Of a stretch of DNA of 64,000 nucleotides, positions 54,786 to 64,000 are shown piece by piece (positions within the stretch are counted from its first letter, which is position 1; each line of letters opens with the position of its first letter). Where the stretch lies: NCBI GenBank assembly GCA_017396945.1, contig JAFQKI010000009.1, positions 1 through 64,000 on the forward strand, in the 5' to 3' direction. Made by a program: the position numbers and the translations under genes. The DNA is from Muribaculaceae bacterium (GTDB lineage Bacteria; Bacteroidota; Bacteroidia; Bacteroidales; Muribaculaceae). The notes beneath the pieces are model-generated. The model had not been told where the DNA came from and did not search any database. It was given only the letters and a program-made list of their open reading frames with translations.

Positions 54786-54812
54786 TACTTCTGCAATAGG
54801 ATTTGTGACAAA

Positions 54813-54857
54813 ATGGCACTTGCGGGGTGTCATGAAAAAATTGGCACGGATTATGCT
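54813..54857 (+). promoter_or_regulatory. Sigma-54-like promoter and inverted repeat upstream of groES
   Basis: TTGGCACGGATTATGCTA at 54841-54858 has GG (54843-54844) and GC (54855-54856) spaced by 10 bp, the invariant part of a -24/-12 sigma-54 promoter; TGGCAC matches the -24 consensus exactly. Just upstream, ATGGCAC and GTGTCAT form an inverted repeat with one mismatch around 7 bp, possibly a regulator site. The groES ATG is about 60 bp downstream. No CIRCE element (TTAGCACTC-N9-GAGTGCTAA) and no TAnnTTTG box were found here. Confidence 0.5.
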
Positions 54858-54916
54858 AATTATAGGGAAAACGAATAAAAATAAATAAGAAATAAACTCT
54901 AAATCATTTTTGAATT

Positions 54917-55192
54917 ATGAACATTAAACCATTGGCCGACCGCGTGTTGATTAATCCATGCCCGGCTGAAGAAGTAACTGTAGCAGGTATCATCATCCCC
55001 GATTCAGCAAAAGAAAAACCCCTTAAAGGTGTGGTTCTTGCCGCAGGTAACGGTACTAAAGATGAAGAAATGGTAGTGAAAGAAGGTGACACAGTGCTTT
55101 ATGGCAAATATGCCGGCACCGAGATCGACGTTGAAGGCAATAAATACCTCATTATGCGTCAAAGTGACATCCTCGCTATCGTAAAAGAATAA
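54917..55192 (+). CDS. groES: Co-chaperonin GroES
   Basis: The 91-residue protein has the GroES start ([12 protein letters not shown]), the mobile loop region ([16 protein letters not shown]) and the closing [15 protein letters not shown]. It caps GroEL to form the folding cage. groEL follows after 24 bp. The upstream site is sigma-54-like, unusual for this operon. Confidence 0.98.
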   Translation: MNIKPLADRVLINPCPAEEVTVAGIIIPDSAKEKPLKGVVLAAGNGTKDEEMVVKEGDTVLYGKYAGTEIDVEGNKYLIMRQSDILAIVKE

Positions 55193-55204
55193 TAATCATA
55201 TTAA

Positions 55205-56854
<1,650 letters not shown>

Positions 56855-56876
56855 ACCCATTATTATCTATAAAGCA

Positions 56877-56914
56877 ACAAGGGCGGTGGTTTTACCATCG
56901 CCCTTGTCGTTTTT
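56877..56914 (+). terminator. Terminator after groESL
   Basis: A 14-bp stem (ACAAGGGCG side and CGCCCTTGT side, one G-T pair) with a TTT loop, then CGTTTTT. Confidence 0.9.
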
Positions 56915-56928
56915 ACTCTCCCGCAAAT

Positions 56929-57072
56929 TTATACAATACCAATGCGTTCGTCATATATGAAGTCATAAATCTCTTCTTTGATCTCATCTTCGGTTTCTAA
57001 TTCAGGCAGTAATAAAATAGCACTTCTTATATTTTTGTGTTTGAAAGTTATAAAATCATTTTGAGTACCCAT
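56929..57072 (-). CDS. Small 47-residue ORF overlapping the CoiA-like gene
   Basis: On the minus strand an ATG at 57072 opens 47 codons to TAA at 56929. The product begins MGTQNDFITFKHKNIRSAIL and has an acidic helix-like part (LETEDEIKEEIYDFIYDE). Its start overlaps the last 17 bp of the CoiA-like gene in another frame, the usual form of translational coupling. The acidic/hydrophobic pattern looks protein-like, and the frame fills the gap up to the groEL terminator. It is below the size that gene callers report with confidence, and I know no relative. Confidence 0.45.
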   Translation of the reverse strand: MGTQNDFITFKHKNIRSAILLLPELETEDEIKEEIYDFIYDERIGIV

Positions 57073-58081
57073 CGCAATTTTCTGCGTATTTAGGAGATAT
57101 TTGTTGGGAAATCCTTAATGATTTATAAATTCCACAAGTCGCATAACCGTCTTGATTTGCCCATTTAAGATTATTTTTGCAGTTAAAACAAGTTTTTTCT
57201 TGTAGATTTACATCGTCTATAGAAATAGATGGTTGGATAAAATTATTTTTTGCAACATTACCTTGTTTTATGTTACAATCTTGTCTATCCCTGAAATTTT
57301 CTTTAGGCTTTAATTCGCGTTGTCGTAATTCTAACTCAGACTGAAAGATGTCTCGTTTACAAATACGATATATTTGATTGTTGTTTCTTATTCGTAATGG
57401 CTCTCGTTGTATAGTTCTATTAGTTATGGCGCAACAAGTGTCTTTGAGTATACACTGTTTGCAGTCTGTTTCAGATACAACTTTTACAGATTTATTCGCT
57501 TGTTGATATATTGATTCTATATTATTGAAATAGATGTTATTATTAATCCATCTTCGGTCTGTATTTGAATGTAATAGGAAGTCTTCTAATGATTCTAGTG
57601 TTTGATTTGATAAATCAACTTCGAGACAATTCAGATTTGTGTAATCAATGTCTTTTTTGTGCTGTATTTTATGTTGGAATATAAATTCAATTAGATATTG
57701 TTGATTGTCGTTTGTTAAAGCAATAACGTTTGGTTGTTTGTCTATGCGTTCATAGTGACTATCAATCTGAACTTTGGTAAATGTGATATCGCTTTCTTTG
57801 TATATATTGTAGTATGTCGGTGCGTGAATCTGTTTTTTTGAGAAAATTATTTGTTCTGCCAATTTGTATAGAATGACCATATAGCATATTTCTAAATTAG
57901 CTCTACGAACTTGGCTACAATGTGCAAAACCATGTTCTCTGATGTTTCCATGTCGAGCAAGTAATTGTTCTTTGCAATGAGGACAAATACAATTACATTT
58001 CAAGCCGTTTGGCACATTATCAATATGTACCATTTCCCCCTCTGGATTCTGTGCCCATGAAAAAATTGGTCTTATTCTCAT
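57056..58081 (-). CDS. CoiA-like protein with N-terminal zinc-finger-like motif and additional Cys clusters
   Basis: The 341-residue protein begins with a CoiA-like block: CNCICPHCKEQLLARHGNIREHGFAHCS (broken here as CICPHC, then REHGFAH), with paired Cys and a His resembling the N-terminal zinc motif of CoiA. The middle (NVIALTNDNQQYLIEFIFQH) resembles the degenerate nuclease core of that family, where a PD-x-ExK-type pair is expected; the residues here (Asn, Glu) are not a full match. Later Cys clusters (CKQCILKDTCC; CFNCKNNLKW) may bind metal. It is AT-rich compared with groEL and ligA, so it may be acquired. A role in DNA uptake, repair or defence cannot be decided. Confidence 0.6.
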   Translation of the reverse strand: MRIRPIFSWAQNPEGEMVHIDNVPNGLKCNCICPHCKEQLLARHGNIREHGFAHCSQVRRANLEICYMVILYKLAEQIIFSKKQIHAPTYYNIYKESDITFTKVQIDSHYERIDKQPNVIALTNDNQQYLIEFIFQHKIQHKKDIDYTNLNCLEVDLSNQTLESLEDFLLHSNTDRRWINNNIYFNNIESIYQQANKSVKVVSETDCKQCILKDTCCAITNRTIQREPLRIRNNNQIYRICKRDIFQSELELRQRELKPKENFRDRQDCNIKQGNVAKNNFIQPSISIDDVNLQEKTCFNCKNNLKWANQDGYATCGIYKSLRISQQISPKYAENCDGYSK

Positions 58082-58135
58082 ATTTGTCTAATCTCAATAT
58101 GAACAATCTATCGCAAATTTAAGACTTTAATGTGA

Positions 58136-60232
<2,097 letters not shown>

Positions 60233-60248
60233 ATTTTACTCTTTGCGA

Positions 60249-61145
60249 TTAAAATGTGTATTTCAGTCCCGCCGTTCCTCGAAAAGCGGGATTGAAATGA
60301 CGATCGCTTTTGTCGCTAAAATCAAATAACTCTTTTATGTCGCGGTCGCGTATTTGTGCCGTGCGTAACCAATCTACCCCGGCGCTGATTGAGATGCTGA
60401 AATGTTTATCAAATTGATATGATGCTCCGAGATATGATTTCAGCATTGTCGATGAGTATATTTTAGATTCATTGTCGATTTTCATAACAGCTGAAATCCC
60501 ATCCATCTCAAATGCCGCAAGTTCAAGTTTGAATTTCGGTGATAGCATTGTCGATGCCGAGATTTTTAATTCTCTGAGTAGTTCGATGTTGAATTGGAAT
60601 TTTCCTTTGCGCTCCCAGCTGACATAAATCATAGGTAAAACCATCGGTGCGCCAAATGAATTGGTCAAGCCTCCACCAATGCCGAGTTTGAGTGTCGGGT
60701 GCAGATTGTAGATGAAAACCACTCCACCATTGACGAGAATGCTTTTGAGCCTGATTTCATCATCGGGAGCATAAATGCCTGCGCCTATAGTTGCCACAAC
60801 ATTCCATTTTTCGCCAATGGGGCGAATGTGGGTGAAGTTTACCCCGGCATTTATAATGTGGTCAGGATTGTAAGATAATGCCAATCCATCGTTATTCATT
60901 ATGCCATATTGGGCATTTATACTTGCAATCCATATTGTCGGTTGCCGTCGTTCGTTGAATTTCATTGATAGTGTTTTGTTGAACGAGGCTGTCACGATTG
61001 ATAAATCGCCTGTGCCGTAATTGTTGCCGTCATTATCTTTTAATCGGCTTGATGACACATAGTCATAGCCAATAGAAATGTTTTGTGCTGCTACCGATTG
61101 AAACGATAGAAGCAACGCGATGATGGTAGGTAGGAGCGTTTTCAT
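60249..61145 (-). CDS. DUF6268-type outer membrane beta-barrel protein
   Basis: The 298-residue protein has a signal peptide (MKTLLPTIIALLLSFQSVAAQ), alternating beta strands throughout and a final Phe (GTAGLKYTF), the outer membrane barrel signature. Segments such as ISIGYDYVSSSRL at the start and FRGTAGLKYTF at the end match the DUF6268 family. Substrate and role are unknown; a small porin-like pore is possible. It converges with ligA (16-bp gap) and is divergent from the acyl-CoA synthetase gene by about 200 bp, a stretch holding the promoter at 61267-61274 and nothing else I can identify. Confidence 0.7.
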   Translation of the reverse strand: MKTLLPTIIALLLSFQSVAAQNISIGYDYVSSSRLKDNDGNNYGTGDLSIVTASFNKTLSMKFNERRQPTIWIASINAQYGIMNNDGLALSYNPDHIINAGVNFTHIRPIGEKWNVVATIGAGIYAPDDEIRLKSILVNGGVVFIYNLHPTLKLGIGGGLTNSFGAPMVLPMIYVSWERKGKFQFNIELLRELKISASTMLSPKFKLELAAFEMDGISAVMKIDNESKIYSSTMLKSYLGASYQFDKHFSISISAGVDWLRTAQIRDRDIKELFDFSDKSDRHFNPAFRGTAGLKYTF

Positions 61146-61266
61146 GTTATAAATGTTTATAATTGTAATTTAAACGATATTATAACAATTATTGTTTTGT
61201 AAGATATTCAAATCTCTTTTTTACACTATTTGACATAGAAAAGTTTTATCACAGAGATATAATCCT

Positions 61267-61274
61267 TAAATTTG
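61267..61274 (+). promoter_or_regulatory. -7 element of the acyl-CoA synthetase gene
   Basis: TAAATTTG, with TTTT 19 bp upstream (one mismatch to TTTG). The leader to ATG 61350 is about 70 nt and AT-rich. Confidence 0.55.
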
Positions 61275-61349
61275 CCATGTTAAATTAAGGTGATATAAAA
61301 TCTCTTTAACTAATTTTGAATTTGACTTAACATAAATCGTAATTACTTT

Positions 61350-63008
61350 ATGGAAAATGTGAGTTTTAATGCGTTTTTTGAGAATGCAATAAAAAAACAT
61401 TGGGAAAATCTTGCGCTGACTGATTTTAATGGTGTATCATTTCAATATCGCGACTTGGCTCGCAAAATAGCCAAATTGCATGTGCTTTATGAACATATAG
61501 GGCTTAAGCCCGGCGATCGCATCGCTGTGTGCGGCCGCAACTCATCACAATGGGCTGTAGCATATCTTTCTACAATGACCTATGGCGCTGTGGCAGTTCC
61601 GTTGCTTCACGAGTTTAAGGCTGATAATATCCATCACCTTGTAACTCATAGTGAGGCCAAATTGCTTTTTGTTGATGCCGCTATTTGGGAAAATCTCGAT
61701 CCGGCGGCAATGCCTATGCTTGAGGGTGCATTTAATATAAGTGAGTATTCTTTGTTCTTGTCTCGTTCTGAAAAATTGACTGAGGCTCGCCGTCATCTTA
61801 ATGAGTATTTCGGTAAGAAATATCCTGAGCGTTTTACGCCTACCGATGTTGTTTACTACCAAGACCAACCCGATGAATTGGCAATTATAAACTATACTTC
61901 AGGTTCTACAGGTTTTTCTAAAGGAGTGATGTTGAGCTATCGCAACCTTTGGTCAAATGTGCAATTTACAATGGATCATCTCAAGTTCCTTGCGCCTGGC
62001 GATAAATTGGTGTGTATGCTCCCGATGGCTCACATGTATGGTATGCTTGTAGAATTGTTGCACCCGCTTGCCAAGGGGTGTCACATTCACTTCCTCACTC
62101 GTGTACCATCACCCAAGGTGATTATGGATGCTTTTGCCGCGGTTAAGCCCAAACTCGTTGTAACCGTGCCTTTGATTATTGAGAAAATCATTAAGACTAA
62201 GGTATTCCCATTGCTCGAGAAACCGGTAATGTCATTGATGTTGAAAGTGCCTTTTGTCGATGATTATTTGTTGGCAAAAGTAAAAGAAAAAATTGTCGCG
62301 ACATTTGGAGACAACCTCCAAGAGCTCATTATTGGTGGCGCCGCGCTAAATAAGGATGTTGAGTCGTTCTTGCGTCGTATCGAGTTCCCATATACCGTTG
62401 GTTATGGTATGACAGAGTGTGCTCCACTCATCGCTTATTGTCCTTGGCAAACTCAGCGTGCCGGTTCATGTGGTAAGGCTGTTGACCGCATGGAGTTGCG
62501 CATCGAAAAGCCTGATCCCGAAACCGGAACCGGTGTGTTATGGGTTAAGGGTGCCAACGTAATGCAAGGATATTACAAAAATCCAGAAGCAACCGAGGGG
62601 GTATTCCGTGATGGTTGGATGAACACCGGAGACATTTGCCAAATCGATGAAGACGGCTATGTTTACATTCGCGGTCGTGACAAGAATATGATTCTTGGCC
62701 CATCGGGTCAAAATATCTATCCCGAAGAGATTGAACAACAACTCAATAATATGCCTTATGTTTGCGAGTCAATCGTTATCGATGAGGACAATCAACTTGT
62801 AGCTCTGGTTTATCCCGATCTTGAAAACGCGACAAAACAAGGCATCTCAATCCCCGAACTCGAAAAGATGATGGAAGATAATATCAAACAACTCAATCCT
62901 GAATTGCCGGCTTATTCACAAATTAAGCGTGTAAAAGTGCATCTTGAGGAGTTTGAGAAAACTCCAAAACGCTCAATCAAGCGTTATCTATATCAACACA
63001 GCAAATAA
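61350..63008 (+). CDS. AMP-forming acyl-CoA synthetase (long-chain fatty acid type)
   Basis: The 552-residue enzyme has the adenylate-forming motifs: YTSGSTGFSKGVMLSY (P-loop), the VGYGMTECAPLIAY motif and MNTGDICQIDEDGYVYIRGRDKNMIL (hinge), then a C-terminal domain with KRSIKRYLYQ carrying the expected Lys. It activates a fatty acid with ATP and CoA. It is shorter than E. coli FadD by about 10 residues, which is not unusual. The GntP-type permease gene follows 33 bp later and is likely co-transcribed; the pairing is odd for a fatty acid enzyme, and other carboxylate substrates are possible. Confidence 0.88.
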   Translation: MENVSFNAFFENAIKKHWENLALTDFNGVSFQYRDLARKIAKLHVLYEHIGLKPGDRIAVCGRNSSQWAVAYLSTMTYGAVAVPLLHEFKADNIHHLVTHSEAKLLFVDAAIWENLDPAAMPMLEGAFNISEYSLFLSRSEKLTEARRHLNEYFGKKYPERFTPTDVVYYQDQPDELAIINYTSGSTGFSKGVMLSYRNLWSNVQFTMDHLKFLAPGDKLVCMLPMAHMYGMLVELLHPLAKGCHIHFLTRVPSPKVIMDAFAAVKPKLVVTVPLIIEKIIKTKVFPLLEKPVMSLMLKVPFVDDYLLAKVKEKIVATFGDNLQELIIGGAALNKDVESFLRRIEFPYTVGYGMTECAPLIAYCPWQTQRAGSCGKAVDRMELRIEKPDPETGTGVLWVKGANVMQGYYKNPEATEGVFRDGWMNTGDICQIDEDGYVYIRGRDKNMILGPSGQNIYPEEIEQQLNNMPYVCESIVIDEDNQLVALVYPDLENATKQGISIPELEKMMEDNIKQLNPELPAYSQIKRVKVHLEEFEKTPKRSIKRYLYQHSK

Positions 63009-63041
63009 TAGAAATAACAGATTTAACCGATTACCTAAAAA

Positions 63042-64000
63042 ATGGACAGTGCATTGGCGGCTCTCATTGGGCTTGTGTTATCAATTGTATTGATTATTAT
63101 AAAACTATCCCCTGTTTACAGTCTCATTCTTGGGGCTGTGACCGGAGGTTTATTGGCAGGGTGGGGACTTGAGACCACTGTTGCTGAGATGATTAACGGA
63201 GTCAAGGAAATAACTCCGGCGATTGTGAGAATTATCGCTGCCGGAGTCTTGACCGGTATGCTTGTTAAAACAGGAGCGGCTTCTACGATTGCCCGAAGCA
63301 TCATAAAAGCAATGGGGCAGAGGTTTATATACTTTGCTTTGGCTCTATCGGCATTGTTGCTCACTGCGATGGGAGTGTTTATCGATGTGGCGGTTATTAC
63401 GATTGCTCCGATTGCGATAATAATGGGCAGTCGTTTGAAATTGTCTAAAATGAAACTGTTGCTTGCTATGGTTGGTGGTGGTAAGTGTGGCAATATCATT
63501 TCACCTAACCCCAACACTATCATTGCGGCAGAGAATTTCAATGCTCCGCTTCCCGATGTTATGATGGCAAACATTCTGCCGGCTATCGTTGGATTGCTTG
63601 TTACGGTTTTTGTTATCGTGCCACTTATACCCAAAAAAGACCTTATTGAGGGTGAGGTGGAAAATGATACAGAAGAAAATCTTCCATCGCTTTGGAAAAG
63701 TTTGCTCGGACCGATTGTAACTATTCTATTGCTTGCGCTCCGTCCTATAGCCGATATTGTTGTTGATCCGATGATTGCATTGCCGGTTGGTGGGATTGTG
63801 GGAATAATTATGACCGGACATTGGCGCAATATAAGTGATTGTCTTACATACGGACTTGGGAAAATGGCTCCTATCGCCATTTTGCTCGTGGGGACCGGAA
63901 CTATTGCCGGAATAATTAAAGCGTCGGCAATTAAAGATGTGTTGGTCAATTTACTTTCAGGTTGGAGCGAAGGCGGTACATTTATGGCTCCCATTTCTGG
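63042..64000 (+). CDS. GntP-family permease, 5' part only
   Basis: The gene begins at ATG 63042 and is still open at the window edge, so about 319 residues are visible. It is a polytopic membrane protein: MDSALAALIGLVLSIVLIIIKL, then VYSLILGAVTGGLLAGWG, GVLTGMLVKTGAASTIARSI and LLLAMVGGGKCGNIISPNPNTIIAAENF match the GntP/gluconate-type permease layout with a repeated two-half plan. Such permeases take up gluconate or related sugar acids with protons. The true substrate cannot be read from this fragment. A reverse-strand open frame covering most of it is only a shadow. Confidence 0.85.
   Translation, partial: MDSALAALIGLVLSIVLIIIKLSPVYSLILGAVTGGLLAGWGLETTVAEMINGVKEITPAIVRIIAAGVLTGMLVKTGAASTIARSIIKAMGQRFIYFALALSALLLTAMGVFIDVAVITIAPIAIIMGSRLKLSKMKLLLAMVGGGKCGNIISPNPNTIIAAENFNAPLPDVMMANILPAIVGLLVTVFVIVPLIPKKDLIEGEVENDTEENLPSLWKSLLGPIVTILLLALRPIADIVVDPMIALPVGGIVGIIMTGHWRNISDCLTYGLGKMAPIAILLVGTGTIAGIIKASAIKDVLVNLLSGWSEGGTFMAPIS

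Noticed and set aside
63116..63994. A 292-codon open frame on the minus strand at the right edge
   Set aside because: It is a shadow of the GntP permease on the plus strand, which starts at 63042 and runs off the window; its product is low-complexity Ile/Ser/Pro-rich sequence with no family sense.

Overview
The window looks like chromosomal DNA of a gut-type member of the order Bacteroidales (phylum Bacteroidota), most likely close to Muribaculaceae. That placement is an inference. It rests on the Bacteroidota promoter signature (TAnnTTTG, sometimes with TTTG about 19-20 bp upstream), the near absence of Shine-Dalgarno sequences, many envelope genes of Bacteroidales type (DUF6377, DUF5683, DUF6268, DUF2490, PCMD/calycin-like proteins), the glycine-lipid gene pair, a C-terminal PVEYYNLQG-type tail on secreted proteins, and the parA-parB-DUF5683-lytic transglycosylase gene order. 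No insertion sequence, prophage, CRISPR array or rRNA was seen. The window reads as ordinary core and envelope genome with a few accessory patches.

Layout. 1-4.1 kb: the end of a secreted protein, the glsA-glsB glycine-lipid genes and an orphan secreted protein. 4.2-8.3 kb: a 70-residue protein, a secreted hydrolase coupled to a beta-propeller lipoprotein, desulfoferrodoxin and a BASS-type transporter. 8.4-12.8 kb: a Crp-like regulator, a membrane-bound TPR/HTH regulator (DUF6377), a gene-free stretch that holds a strong candidate non-coding RNA, and a polytopic membrane protein. 12.9-19 kb: tRNA-Leu and an RND efflux operon (outer membrane factor, adaptor, pump, PII-like protein). 19-22.6 kb: threonine ammonia-lyase, an amidase and rplU-rpmA. 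22.7-26.9 kb: a U32 protein, then a VTC/DUF4956/DUF2490 operon. 27-34.8 kb: DnaA-box-like repeats, parAB, DUF5683, a LysM transglycosylase, an OPT transporter and a MATE transporter. 34.8-43.4 kb: a serine hydrolase, mutL, a second DUF6377 regulator, a secreted PCMD protein and an LptF/G permease. 43.4-54.7 kb: ribBA, an M16 protease, an acidic protein paired with a Sel1-repeat protein, ispD, recG, ndk and an M23 peptidase. 54.8-64 kb: groESL behind a sigma-54-like site, a CoiA-like gene with a 47-codon ORF, ligA, a porin-like protein, an acyl-CoA synthetase and the start of a GntP permease.

The genes fall into envelope building and remodelling (glycine lipids, amidase, transglycosylase, M23, LptF/G, RND pump), chromosome maintenance (parAB, mutL, recG, ligA), housekeeping (rplU-rpmA, groESL, ndk, ribBA, ispD), and poorly described modules. 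The best candidates for undescribed biology are the structured RNA at 10.87-11.09 kb, the acidic/Sel1 pair, the VTC/DUF4956/DUF2490 operon, the two DUF6377 one-component membrane regulators and the CoiA-like/47-codon pair. No single spectacular new system stands out. All family names come from reading the sequence; no database search was run.
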